The position numbers were made by a program, and so were the translations under genes. The notes below the pieces were generated by a model. It was not told the origin of the DNA. It was given only the letters and a program-made list of their open reading frames with translations, and ran no database searches. A DNA stretch of 64,000 nt, from assembly GCF_040219635.1 (NCBI RefSeq), contig NZ_JAVJSC010000003.1, positions 72,501 through 136,500 on the forward strand, given 5' to 3'. Position 1 is the first letter of the stretch, and the number at the start of each line of letters is the position of its first letter. The stretch comes from Pyruvatibacter sp. (GTDB lineage: Bacteria; Pseudomonadota; Alphaproteobacteria; CGMCC-115125). Positions 27,124 through 36,122 of this stretch are shown piece by piece.

Positions 27124-28293
27124 ATGCAGCCGCCACGCCCGTTCTCAATCTCCATTCCCGACGCCCAGCTTGAAAAGATCGCCACCAAAGTGCGTGACTT
27201 TGAGTGGATTGACGTTCCTGCGGACCATGGCTGGGCCTATGGGGCCAATCAGGACTATCTCAAGGCGTTCTGCACCTATTGGCTGGATGGCTATGACTGG
27301 CGTCATTGGGAGGCACAGCTCAACACGCTGCCGCAGTTCATTGTGCCGGTGGAAGGCATCGACATTCACTATGTGCATGTCAAAGGCTCAAATCCCGACA
27401 ACCCGCCTTTGCTGATGACCCACGGCTGGCCCGGCTCGTTCTTCGAGTTTCATGATGTGGTTCAGCGTATTGCGAACCCGGCCGATCATGGCGGCGACGC
27501 TGAAGACGGACGCAATGTCATTACCCCCTCGCTTCCCGGCTATGCGTTTTCAGGCCGACCGGAAAAGCCCATGGGGCCACGCGCTGTTGCTGCTCTGTGG
27601 AACGCCTTCATGCGCGACGGGCTGGGCATTGAGCACTACATCGCGCAGGGCGGTGACTGGGGCTCGATTGTTTCGGGCTGGATTGCATTTGACCATCCAG
27701 TGACCAAAGGCGGAGGCTGCCTCGCGGTCCATCTCAATTTCCCCGGCGTGCGCGGTCCGCTTGAGCCCAAAACCGAAGAAGATCGGGCTTGGGTGCAGCA
27801 CATGGCCGGTATGCAACTGCTTGAAACAGCCTACCTGCAGGTCCAGGGCACCAAGCCCCTGTCGCTTGCCTTCGCCATGTCGGATTCACCGGTGGGTCAG
27901 GCCGCATGGATTTTGGAGAAGTTCCACACCTGGGGGGACGTACGTGATGGCGACATGGACAAGACATTCAGCAAGGACCATCTGCTGACCAACCTTATGC
28001 TCTATGTGGCAACCGGCACATTCAACACGTCCACATGGCTCTATCGCGGTGTGTTTGAGGAAGGTGGCGTCAACCTGCCGCCGGGCGAAACAATCAACAT
28101 TCCAACGGGCGTTGCCAACTTCCCCGGCGACACCGTGTATCCGTGGCCGCCACGCTCAATGGTTGAACAGGGTTACACCAATATTATTCAGTGGACGGAC
28201 CATAAAGCCGGCGGCCACTTTGCAGCCTTTGAGCAGCCCGATGCATTTGTGGCTGACGTGATGGCGTTTTTGAAAAAGGCTCCGACAGCATGA
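27124..28293 (+). CDS. Microsomal-type epoxide hydrolase (first of pair)
   Basis: The 389-residue alpha/beta hydrolase has the N-terminal EHN domain (about 5-100: FSISIPDAQLEKI...DYDWRHWEAQLN-type), the oxyanion motif HGWPGS, the nucleophile in QGGDWGS (D178) and the general-base His in AGGHFAAFEQP. These are features of microsomal-type epoxide hydrolases, which open epoxides to diols through a covalent ester on Asp. Substrate is unknown. Start ATG 27124 has CAGGGA upstream. Its stop overlaps the next start by four bases. Confidence 0.9.
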   Translation: MQPPRPFSISIPDAQLEKIATKVRDFEWIDVPADHGWAYGANQDYLKAFCTYWLDGYDWRHWEAQLNTLPQFIVPVEGIDIHYVHVKGSNPDNPPLLMTHGWPGSFFEFHDVVQRIANPADHGGDAEDGRNVITPSLPGYAFSGRPEKPMGPRAVAALWNAFMRDGLGIEHYIAQGGDWGSIVSGWIAFDHPVTKGGGCLAVHLNFPGVRGPLEPKTEEDRAWVQHMAGMQLLETAYLQVQGTKPLSLAFAMSDSPVGQAAWILEKFHTWGDVRDGDMDKTFSKDHLLTNLMLYVATGTFNTSTWLYRGVFEEGGVNLPPGETINIPTGVANFPGDTVYPWPPRSMVEQGYTNIIQWTDHKAGGHFAAFEQPDAFVADVMAFLKKAPTA

Positions 28294-29504
28294 CAAATAC
28301 AATCGCCGCTGACCCCTTCACCATTCACGTGCCCGACGACGAGATTGCCGATCTCAAGAAGCGTCTGGGTGCCACGCGATTTCCCAATGAGCCCGAGGGC
28401 AACGACGATTGGGAATACGGCACCAGCCTTACCTATATGGAGCGGCTGATTTCCTATTGGCGCGACGATTATGACTGGCGCGCCCATGAAGCGCGCCTCA
28501 ACCGCTTTAACCACTACCGCGCAACCATTTCCGGCGATGATCTTGGCCTGCCGGACGAAGACCACCAAATCCATTTCATCTATGAGCGGGGTTCCGGCAG
28601 CAACCCGCGCCCGCTCATCCTCACCCATGGCTGGCCTTCGACCTTTGCCGAGTTCGAGCATGTGATTGAACCGCTGGCACACCCGGAGCGGTTCGGCGGC
28701 AATGCCGAGGACGGGTTTGACGTGATCGTGCCGTCATTGCTGGGTTTCGGCTTTTCCTCAAAGCCCCGCACGCCGCTGGGGCCGTCGGGCATTGCGGAAA
28801 TCTGGCACACGCTGATGACAAAAGTCTTGGGCTACGAGCGCTATTGCGCGCAGGCGGGCGACTGGGGCTCCTACGTCACATCCCGCCTGGCCCTGCAACA
28901 CGGCGACCAGATAGACGCCATTCACCTGACGATGCTGCCGTTGCGCCCCACCACAAAAAACGGTGCCAAGCCTGTCACCGACGAAGAGGCTGGGTGGATC
29001 AGGAAGATGCGCGAATGGTGGGCGCAGGAAGAAGGCTACCGGGTCATTCAGGGCACCAAACCCATGGCGCTTGCCTTCGCCCTCACCGACAGCCCGGCGG
29101 GCCTTGCAGGCTGGCTGGCGGATAAATATTACCGCCTCGGCGATACTGACAAGTCGCATACATTTGAGGGCATGGAGGCACGGTTTCCATTTGAAACGAT
29201 CCTCACCCAGCTTTCCATCTACTGGTTTACCGGCACCATCAACTCGGCCAACACGCTGTATAAAGCAGGCCCCGCTGAACGGTCCGACAAGCTGAAGGCA
29301 GGCGAGAAGGTAACCGTGCCCACTGCCTATTCAGAGTACCCGATGGATACTTTGCCCAAGACGCCCGAACACTGGGGCGAGCGGTGCTACGACATTCGAC
29401 GATGGCGCTACATGGAAAAAGGCGGGCACTTTGCAGCGCTCGAAGAGCCGGAATTGTTCGTGACTGATGTACGCGAGGCGTTTGCGGACCTGCTCAGCAG
29501 ATAA
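28290..29504 (+). CDS. Microsomal-type epoxide hydrolase (second of pair)
   Basis: The 404-residue paralogue has the EHN domain (FTIHVPDDEIADLKKRLGATRFPNE, YDWRAHEARLN), HGWPSTF in place of HGWPGSF, the nucleophile in QAGDWGS (D191) and the base His in GGHFAALEEP. The catalytic set is complete. Divergence from its neighbour suggests different substrates rather than a recent copy. The start overlaps the previous stop (ATGA), so both are translationally coupled. It converges on accA with three bases between stops. Confidence 0.9.
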   Translation: MTNTIAADPFTIHVPDDEIADLKKRLGATRFPNEPEGNDDWEYGTSLTYMERLISYWRDDYDWRAHEARLNRFNHYRATISGDDLGLPDEDHQIHFIYERGSGSNPRPLILTHGWPSTFAEFEHVIEPLAHPERFGGNAEDGFDVIVPSLLGFGFSSKPRTPLGPSGIAEIWHTLMTKVLGYERYCAQAGDWGSYVTSRLALQHGDQIDAIHLTMLPLRPTTKNGAKPVTDEEAGWIRKMREWWAQEEGYRVIQGTKPMALAFALTDSPAGLAGWLADKYYRLGDTDKSHTFEGMEARFPFETILTQLSIYWFTGTINSANTLYKAGPAERSDKLKAGEKVTVPTAYSEYPMDTLPKTPEHWGERCYDIRRWRYMEKGGHFAALEEPELFVTDVREAFADLLSR

Positions 29505-29507
29505 ACG

Positions 29508-30467
29508 CTAGACGATGCCTTCGCGGCCCATCTTGAGGAACTTCTGGCGGCGTTGCGCAATCAGTTCGTCACCTGACATGCCATCAAGCGCGGCAAGTTC
29601 TTCTTCAATTGCCTTGCCTGTTTCCGCCACGACCTGCGCCCGTTCCCGGTGCGCGCCGCCCACGGGCTCCGGCAAAATCCGGTCAATGACGCCGATCGAC
29701 AACAGGTCCTGGGCCGTAATGCGCATGGCGGCGGCCGCGTCCTGCGCCTTGTCGGATGAGCGCCACAAAATAGACGAACAGCCTTCAGGCGAAATCACCG
29801 CGTAAATTGAATGTTCCAGCATCAACACCCGGTTGGCCGCCGCAATAGCCACAGCGCCGCCTGACATGCCTTCGCCGATGATGACTGAAATCAACGGCAC
29901 CCGCAGCGACAGGCACCGGTCAATGGAGCGTGCAATGGCTTCCGCCTGACCGCGCGCCTCAGCGTCCTTGCCGGGATACGCGCCCGACGTGTCCGCCAGC
30001 GTGATGACCGGCATTTGAAACCGTTCAGCCAGCGACATCAGCCGCACTGCCTTGCGGTAGCCTTCAGGGTTGGCCATGCCGAAATTATGTTTGACGCGCG
30101 ACTGGGTGTCAGAGCCTTTTTCCTGGCCGATCACCACAACGCGGCGGCCGTTTAACCGGCCAAGGCCGCCTTCCACCGCATGGTCCTCGCCAAAGGCGCG
30201 GTCACCGGCAAGCGGCGTAAAGTCGGTTATCAGCCGACCCACATAATCCTTGAAATGCGGACGGTTGGGGTGGCGCGCAACCAGCGTCTTCTGCCACGGG
30301 GTCAACTTGGAATACGTATCGGTCAACAGTTGCGACGCCTTGGTTTCAAGGCGGGTGACATCGTCCCCAATCTGCATGGTGGGGTCGTCTGCCGCCATCC
30401 GCCGCAGTTCCTGGACCTTGCCTTCCAGCTCGGCGACCGGCTTTTCAAATTCTAAATAACTATGCAT
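29508..30467 (-). CDS. accA: Acetyl-CoA carboxylase carboxyltransferase subunit alpha
   Basis: AccA, with AccD, moves the carboxyl group from carboxybiotin to acetyl-CoA to give malonyl-CoA for fatty acid synthesis. The 319-residue protein starts MHSYLEFEKPVAELEGKV, has HPNRPHFKDYV, the crotonase-fold GGLGRLNGRRVVVIGQEKG and the SGGAVAIAAANRVLMLEHSIYAVISPEGCSSILW core. ATG 30467 is the family start; an upstream in-frame extension to 30542 is not. No strong ribosome site is visible. The divergent region upstream holds the ECF41 promoter candidate. Confidence 0.96.
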   Translation of the reverse strand: MHSYLEFEKPVAELEGKVQELRRMAADDPTMQIGDDVTRLETKASQLLTDTYSKLTPWQKTLVARHPNRPHFKDYVGRLITDFTPLAGDRAFGEDHAVEGGLGRLNGRRVVVIGQEKGSDTQSRVKHNFGMANPEGYRKAVRLMSLAERFQMPVITLADTSGAYPGKDAEARGQAEAIARSIDRCLSLRVPLISVIIGEGMSGGAVAIAAANRVLMLEHSIYAVISPEGCSSILWRSSDKAQDAAAAMRITAQDLLSIGVIDRILPEPVGGAHRERAQVVAETGKAIEEELAALDGMSGDELIAQRRQKFLKMGREGIV

Positions 30468-30606
30468 CTGAACGGTGTGCGACCCTTTGATGAAGACGCG
30501 GCAAACTGGCGCGGGCACCCCCTGCTTGTCAACAAAGCACAAGGCGATTTTCGGCGAGATTCACCCCGCAAATACACGATTTGCAGCAGTTTCATTGCTT
30601 TGCACC

Positions 30607-30633
30607 TGTCACACGAGCGCCCAATACCCCGTC
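30607..30633 (+). promoter_or_regulatory. ECF41-type promoter (TGTCACA-N16-CGTC)
   Basis: TGTCACA (30607-30613) and CGTC (30630-30633) are separated by exactly 16 bases. This is the motif I know for ECF41 sigma factors. The site is 40 bp before the CMD gene, which is followed by an ECF41 sigma gene, so the pair is very likely autoregulated. Confidence 0.8.
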
Positions 30634-30673
30634 TGTTCACCACAGCAGACAATAAAACGGCAGGAGCATTGCC

Positions 30674-31255
30674 ATGACAGCCCCACCCACAACCGGACCT
30701 ATTTCCTTTTTCGCAGAACGCAGCCTGCGCCGTCTGGAGCGTCGTTACGACTATAATTTCGATTATGTGCGCTATCTGTGGCATATCTCCCGACCGGCGT
30801 TCAGGCGGTTTACTTTTGGCTTTGGCTGGTTTGCAAACGGTCGAAAGAACCTTCCCGCCGACGCGGGAGCAATCGCGGGCATTGTCAGCACTTTGCATGC
30901 CGATTGCGGCCCCTGCACCCAGATCACCGTCAATATGGCCCTTGAGGCCGGCGTCGATCCAACTGTTCTGAGCATGGCCATTGCCGGTGACATTGAGGCG
31001 CTGCCGAATGATCTTGCGCTCGTCTATCGTTTCACCAAAGCCATCGTGAACGGTGATTTTCAGGCCAGCGTTCTGCGCGATCAGATTGTGACCCGTTATG
31101 GCGAAAAAGGATTGATTGATCTGTCCACCATCATTTCAGTCGGGCAGGTCTATCCGGTGCTCAAACGCACGCTGGGTTTCGGTGAAACCTGCCTCAGGGT
31201 GCAGGTCGGCCCTCAAACCGTTGACGCCCGTCGCGCGGATGCCAAAGCTGCATAA
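30674..31255 (+). CDS. Carboxymuconolactone decarboxylase/AhpD-like protein (ECF41 partner)
   Basis: The 193-residue protein has an AhpD-like core with the redox pair ADCGPC (C78, C81), a set-up used in this superfamily for peroxidase or disulfide chemistry. The preceding helix (GAIAGIVSTLHADCGPCTQITVNMALEAGV) is typical. CMD-family proteins are one of the three COE classes (carboxymuconolactone decarboxylase, oxidoreductase, epimerase) coded next to ECF41 sigma factors. The sigma gene starts three bases after its stop. Its true substrate is unknown. Confidence 0.85.
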   Translation: MTAPPTTGPISFFAERSLRRLERRYDYNFDYVRYLWHISRPAFRRFTFGFGWFANGRKNLPADAGAIAGIVSTLHADCGPCTQITVNMALEAGVDPTVLSMAIAGDIEALPNDLALVYRFTKAIVNGDFQASVLRDQIVTRYGEKGLIDLSTIISVGQVYPVLKRTLGFGETCLRVQVGPQTVDARRADAKAA

Positions 31256-31257
31256 CC

Positions 31258-32163
31258 ATGACAAAAACCGACGACACGCAAACCTTTGAACAGTTCCGCC
31301 CGGACCTCTTGCGACTTGCCTACCGCATGACCGGCGGACAGGCGGATGCAGAAGACATTGTGCAGGACGCATGGCTGCGCTGGCACCGAACACGCACGGA
31401 CGACGTGCGCAATGCCCGCGCATGGCTGTCGCGCACCGTCGCCCGGCTGGCGATCGACCATTTGCGTAAGGTCAAAACACGCCGCGAAACATATGTTGGC
31501 CCCTGGCTCCCTGAGCCTGTGGTGACCGATGTGCCCGTGGCTCATCCACCGCTCCCCGGCGACGCGCTTGAAATCGCACAGGATGTATCGATGGCGCTGA
31601 TGATGATTCTTGAAACCCTCAAGCCTGAGGAACGCGCAGCCTTTTTGCTGCGCGCCGCCTTCGAGCTACCTTATGCCGAGCTGGCCACTGAACTGGGCAA
31701 GAGCGAAGATGCCTGCCGCCAGATGGTGTCGCGTGCCCGAACACGCCTGCGCCAAAACCGCCCGCGTTTTGAAGCAACCGACCAGCAACACGAGGACCTG
31801 CTGTTGGCATTTGCCGGTGCAGCGCAGGCAGGCGACACAGCAGCACTCACCAACCTGATGACACCACATGCAAAACTGACGTCAGATGGCGGCGGCAAAG
31901 TATCGGCAGCACTGCGTGTGATTGAAGGGGCCGCCAACGTTGCATCACTTGTGGCCCATATAGCAGGAACCGCGAGCGCATTACCCGGCGACATAATGCC
32001 GATGCGCATAAATGGCCGTCCGGGATTTATCGTCGCGTCAAAAAACGCCATTGATGCCAGTTACTCAATCGACGTGGAAAACGGCCGCATTGCCGCCATC
32101 TACGTCATGCGCAACCCGGACAAACTTGCGCACCTGCTGGCACGCTCAAAGCCCGCCGAATGA
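31258..32163 (+). CDS. ECF41 group RNA polymerase sigma factor with fused SnoaL-like domain
   Basis: The 301-residue protein has sigma region 2 (about 12-75, AYRMTGGQADAEDIVQDAWLRW), the ECF41 signature WLPEP (83-87) in the linker, region 4 (about 110-165, LKPEERAAFLLRAAFELPYAELATELGKSEDACRQMVSRAR) and a C-terminal SnoaL-like extension (about 180-300) with the group motifs DGGGK (210-214) and NPDKL (286-290). In this group the extension, not a separate anti-sigma factor, controls activity. No anti-sigma gene is present. The inducing signal is unknown. Confidence 0.93.
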   Translation: MTKTDDTQTFEQFRPDLLRLAYRMTGGQADAEDIVQDAWLRWHRTRTDDVRNARAWLSRTVARLAIDHLRKVKTRRETYVGPWLPEPVVTDVPVAHPPLPGDALEIAQDVSMALMMILETLKPEERAAFLLRAAFELPYAELATELGKSEDACRQMVSRARTRLRQNRPRFEATDQQHEDLLLAFAGAAQAGDTAALTNLMTPHAKLTSDGGGKVSAALRVIEGAANVASLVAHIAGTASALPGDIMPMRINGRPGFIVASKNAIDASYSIDVENGRIAAIYVMRNPDKLAHLLARSKPAE

Positions 32164-32168
32164 CCATG

Positions 32169-33149
32169 CTAGCGCCGCTTCGCAATCTGCTTTGCCTTGT
32201 CCACAATCACATTAGCCTGCTTGATGGAGGCCGCATCAATCAGTTTACCGTCGAGTGACACCGCCCCTGCGCCTGCCTTCTGGCTGGCTTTCATTTCCTT
32301 CAAAATCAGTTTGGCGCGTTTCACTTCGTCGGCGGGCGGTGTGTACATCTCGTTTGCGAGCGCCACCTGACTGGGGTGAATGGCCCATTTTCCTTCACAC
32401 CCCAATATGGCCGAGCGCCGGGCCTGTGCGCGATAACCGTCCGCATCCGAATAATCGCCAAACGGTCCATCGACAGGCCGCAACCCGTTTGCGCGCGCAG
32501 CCGCGATCATCTGCACCATGGGTGTGTGCCACAAATCCTGCCAGTGAAATGCCCGCTCACCATTTTTGTCCGGGTCCAGAAGAATGCCGTAGTCAGGGTT
32601 TGGCCCGCCAATATTGGTGGTGCGCATCCCCATGGAGGCGGCAAAGTCAGCCGCACCAAAATGCAGCGCTTCAAGGCGCGGGCTCGCGGCCGCAATCTCG
32701 TTGACATTCGCCAGCCCCATGGCGCTTTCGATAATCACCTCGAGGCCGATTTTCTTTTTGCGGCCGGTCGCGGTTTCAATCTGCGTGATCAGCATGTCGA
32801 TCGCATAAATGTCTGCTGCGGTTCCCACCTTGGGGATCATGATGAGGTCCAGCCGCTCGCCGCCCTGCTCCATGATGTCCACCACGTCGCGATAGCAATA
32901 ATGCGTGTCCAGCCCGTTGATCCGCAGGGACAGTGTCTTGTCGCCAAACACATCCTCGTTCAGTGCCTTCACAGCATTTGCCCGCGCCGACGGCTTGTCG
33001 TCCGGGGCCACGGCGTCTTCAAGGTCGAGCGAGACAACGTCAGCCGGGCCCTGGGCCGCCTTGGCAAAAAAATGCGGGCTCGAACACGGCACAAAAAGCT
33101 GCGAGCGGTTGAGGCGTGCAACGGGTGTGCGAACAGGCGTAAAGCTCAT
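32169..33149 (-). CDS. HpcH/HpaI-CitE family lyase, L-malyl-CoA/beta-methylmalyl-CoA lyase-like
   Basis: The 326-residue protein has the CitE-like TIM barrel: RSQLFVPCSSPHFFAKAAQGPADVVSLDLEDAVAP, SLRINGLDT, LIMIPKVGTAADI, IESAMGLANVNEIA, and the C-terminal CEGKWAIHPSQVALAN. This pattern is that of malyl-CoA/methylmalyl-CoA lyases, which cleave malyl-CoA to acetyl-CoA and glyoxylate or run the reverse. Other CitE-like enzymes share much of it, so substrate is not certain. It converges on the ECF41 gene with five bases between stops. Confidence 0.8.
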   Translation of the reverse strand: MSFTPVRTPVARLNRSQLFVPCSSPHFFAKAAQGPADVVSLDLEDAVAPDDKPSARANAVKALNEDVFGDKTLSLRINGLDTHYCYRDVVDIMEQGGERLDLIMIPKVGTAADIYAIDMLITQIETATGRKKKIGLEVIIESAMGLANVNEIAAASPRLEALHFGAADFAASMGMRTTNIGGPNPDYGILLDPDKNGERAFHWQDLWHTPMVQMIAAARANGLRPVDGPFGDYSDADGYRAQARRSAILGCEGKWAIHPSQVALANEMYTPPADEVKRAKLILKEMKASQKAGAGAVSLDGKLIDAASIKQANVIVDKAKQIAKRR

Positions 33150-33217
33150 GAGGGCAGGCTCCGATCCGGGGACAAGTCAGCCTCAAGTCATGCGGCAGAG
33201 ACCGCACGACCGTCAAC

Positions 33218-34213
33218 TCAGCGTTTCTGGTTTTTGGCAGCAAGCGGATGATGGGTGTTCACCAGGTCGGCCATCCGGCTTTCAAGCACGTGGGTATAGA
33301 TCTGTGTCGTTGAAATATCGGCGTGCCCCAGCAACTGCTGCACCGAGCGCAAATCCGCACCGTGGGTGAGCAAATGTGTGGCAAACGCATGGCGCAGGGC
33401 GTGCGGCTTTACCGCCTCCGCATCAACACCCGCATCACGCGCAAGCACTTTGAGCAACTGCCCGAGCCGTTGCCGCGTCATGGGGTGCTCCGGGTCTGTG
33501 CCGGGGAACAGCCAGCGGCTGTTCTGCTTGCGATCCGACAGAACAATTTCGCGCGCCGGAAGCCACGCCTTCAGCGCGTCATGGGCATCGCGCGTCAGCG
33601 GCACCAGCCGCTCGCGCCCACCCTTGCCGCGGATCATCAGCACCCGTTCATCGCCACGCGCCGCCGCCAGCGGCAGCCCCACAAGCTCGCTGACCCGCAT
33701 ACCCGACGCGTACAGCATTTCAACCAGGGCGCGCAGGCGCAGCGCCTTGCCAAGCGTCTTGCCCCGGGCGACAGCGACAGCATTGCGCGCGGTGCCAAGC
33801 AATGCCGACACATCGTCTTCGCTCAGTGTGCGCGGTAACGGACGCCCCAGCCGGGGTGCATCAATAATGCTGGTGGGGTCGTCGTCGCGGTGCCCTTCGC
33901 CCAGCAAAAACCGGTGAAACTGCCGCAACGCTGACAACCGCCGCGCCTGCGTGCGGGCTGAAAGCCCTGACGCTTCCAGCGTACCCAAATAATCGCGAAT
34001 GTGATCCTGATCCGCGTCGCCCAGACCTACCGGCGCAATAAACTGCGCAAACTCATCCAGGTCATACGCATAGGCGGTCAGCGTATTGGCGGCCGCGCCA
34101 CGCTCCGCCACCAGCATTTCCAGAAAGGCTTCAGCGAGATGCGCTCCGGGGCCACGCAGACGTTGTTTCCTTGTGCCTCCTGAACGCCGTGGTGTGGGCT
34201 CAGCCTTCGGCAT
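33218..34213 (-). CDS. xerD: Tyrosine recombinase XerD-like
   Basis: XerD with XerC resolves chromosome dimers at dif. The 331-residue protein has the SAM-like core-binding domain (about 25-110) and the catalytic domain with Arg in SGMRVSEL, Lys in GKGGRER, His-x-x-Arg in PHALRHAFATHLL, His in LGHADISTTQIY and the nucleophile Tyr in TQIYTHV. The start at ATG 34213 overlaps the end of the upstream secreted-protein gene by 14 bases; a TTG four codons upstream is less likely. I call it XerD from its size and position rather than XerC, which is not certain. Confidence 0.88.
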   Translation of the reverse strand: MPKAEPTPRRSGGTRKQRLRGPGAHLAEAFLEMLVAERGAAANTLTAYAYDLDEFAQFIAPVGLGDADQDHIRDYLGTLEASGLSARTQARRLSALRQFHRFLLGEGHRDDDPTSIIDAPRLGRPLPRTLSEDDVSALLGTARNAVAVARGKTLGKALRLRALVEMLYASGMRVSELVGLPLAAARGDERVLMIRGKGGRERLVPLTRDAHDALKAWLPAREIVLSDRKQNSRWLFPGTDPEHPMTRQRLGQLLKVLARDAGVDAEAVKPHALRHAFATHLLTHGADLRSVQQLLGHADISTTQIYTHVLESRMADLVNTHHPLAAKNQKR

Positions 34214-36122
34214 GTGCCCGCACAATCAGCGCCTCAACAGCAATCTGTCGGGCATCTTCTTCAAGGCCGGAACGGGCCAGCGCCGTCATGATGGCGGCAA
34301 GCGACCCCGGCGTCAGCACCCACGGCCCTGCCTGCCCAAGCCCGCCGTCGCTCTCAAGCAAGGCGAGCGAGGTGAGCGTCGCCAGCGCCGCCTCACCGGA
34401 GCGCCGGCTTTCAGCGGCAACACGCAGCGCACGCAACTGTGCATCGCCCAACCGAACGCCAAGCATATCCGCATCATCAAACTGCGCCCAGATGATTTGC
34501 GGCATCGGCAGGCCAAGCGACGCAAGAGCCTGCATTTCAAACGCCGTCAACCACTTTGCACCGGGATCATCATTTTGCAGGCGCACCTGCACGGCGGTGA
34601 GCGCAAGCTCCGGGTTCCACGGCACCACAAACGACGATTGCCGTGGCGTTGCAATGCGCACCAGTGCTTCCAGGCGCGAAATCTGTGCAGGTGCGGCCGT
34701 GGCCGCAATGCCGATCCATGCGTCGGCACGCAGGGCGTCTCCCAAAAGCGCCAGCGCTTCCACCATGAAAGCCGCCTGGTCAGCATGAACCATGGCTGGT
34801 GGAATGGCGCGCAGCGACCCTGCGAAGGCTGGCAGCAATCCGCCCCACCGGGTTTGGGGCGTTTGAGCAAACGCCTCCGCAATTGCTTCAAGCCGTTGTG
34901 CTGGTGACGGTGTATCCAGTGACGCCGCAAAAGCTTCAAGACGCGGGTTATCCACGGCACCGTCTTCTATGATCGCGCGGCGATAAAACTCGCCAAGCGT
35001 GCGTGCCGACATCAAAGCCCGCTCGCCGGCAGCTTCCGCAAAGGCAATACGTGTTGCCCAATCCAGCGAGGTGTCGTCTGCAAGCAGCGGCAGCAAGGCT
35101 GGTTCCGCGCGGTCCAGAATATTATCCGGCAGCGGCGCACCCGCCTCGGCAACCAGCGCATAATGCAGGCTGGAGAAAATCTCGTCGGACGGCACATCAA
35201 GTGCAGGACCACCTGCGGCCCGTGTTGCCAGTGCCACAAACGCCGTGTCGCTCCCCCTTTGTTCCCGGACCAGATCAACAGAGAGGAGAGCTGCCACCTG
35301 CAGGCCCGCGCGCGCCTGGCATAGCGCACCCAGTTCGAGTGCAAACGCTGCATAGGGATCGTCAGCCCCTCCTTCCGTCGGCAGTCTTGTCAGGTATCCG
35401 CACGCTTTGTCGGAGAAGCCCAGCGCCAGTGCCGCACGGGCGGCAGGCGCGGCGATCTGGGCGGTCATGTCACCAGCGGGCACAAGCCCCGCCAGTGCAT
35501 CAACATCCGCCGCAAAGCCCGCATCATAGAGCGCGGCCATGCGTAGCCCCAAAATTGACTGGCCTGCACTGGCTCCCTGCGGCAGGTCACCGCGCGAAAC
35601 AAGCAGCCGTCGGAAGAGGTCACCAAGAGCCGCAGACGGAGGCGGCGGCGTCAGCGACGCCAACCCGTCCTCAATGGCAAGCCGACGACTACCAGCCCAC
35701 AGTTGGGGGGAAAAACCGCCCTCGATAGGGCCGATCAGCCCCACACCGTCGTCTGCCAGGCCAGACAGCCGGGCGACTTCGATGCCGGTACCTTCTTCAC
35801 CCGGACGCGCGGCAAAACCTTCGGCAGGCTGGGTGGGGGGCAGGACTGCCGCATCGCCCGACGGGAACAAAACCTCAGGCGAGGTGGGGCCAAAAAAATC
35901 AGCAGGAAATTCTGCACCTGACTCAGCAGGCGGCAGAAGCGAGCGCGGCCCTGCCGGGCGGGCAAGCGGGGTTTGGTCGGGGTCCAGCAGTTGCTGCGTC
36001 AGGCTTGGTTCGGGAGCAGACGCAGGCGGCTCAAGAGGAGCCTGCGCCAGCGCAGCGCTGGTTGTAAGGCCAGCAACAAGCCAGGTTGCGACAATGCGGG
36101 CGCTACTCACCAAAGCTGTCAT
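34200..36122 (-). CDS. Large secreted or periplasmic protein of unknown function
   Basis: The 640-residue protein has a signal peptide (about 1-26, cut near SAALA-QA), then a Pro/Ala-rich stretch (about 28-115) and a long, mostly alpha-helical region rich in Ala and Leu (about 160-640). The helical part has repeated short hydrophobic helices resembling TPR/solenoid packing, but I see no clear TPR consensus or catalytic motif. It overlaps xerD at its end and the small membrane-protein gene at its start, so all three are probably cotranscribed. I do not recognise a family with confidence. Confidence 0.75.
   Translation of the reverse strand: MTALVSSARIVATWLVAGLTTSAALAQAPLEPPASAPEPSLTQQLLDPDQTPLARPAGPRSLLPPAESGAEFPADFFGPTSPEVLFPSGDAAVLPPTQPAEGFAARPGEEGTGIEVARLSGLADDGVGLIGPIEGGFSPQLWAGSRRLAIEDGLASLTPPPPSAALGDLFRRLLVSRGDLPQGASAGQSILGLRMAALYDAGFAADVDALAGLVPAGDMTAQIAAPAARAALALGFSDKACGYLTRLPTEGGADDPYAAFALELGALCQARAGLQVAALLSVDLVREQRGSDTAFVALATRAAGGPALDVPSDEIFSSLHYALVAEAGAPLPDNILDRAEPALLPLLADDTSLDWATRIAFAEAAGERALMSARTLGEFYRRAIIEDGAVDNPRLEAFAASLDTPSPAQRLEAIAEAFAQTPQTRWGGLLPAFAGSLRAIPPAMVHADQAAFMVEALALLGDALRADAWIGIAATAAPAQISRLEALVRIATPRQSSFVVPWNPELALTAVQVRLQNDDPGAKWLTAFEMQALASLGLPMPQIIWAQFDDADMLGVRLGDAQLRALRVAAESRRSGEAALATLTSLALLESDGGLGQAGPWVLTPGSLAAIMTALARSGLEEDARQIAVEALIVRAHAEG

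Noticed and set aside
33218..34213. XerD as integrase of a mobile element covering 23-33 kb
   Set aside because: The protein has normal Xer size and its neighbours (aroK/aroB side) are conserved chromosomal genes. No attachment repeats were found.
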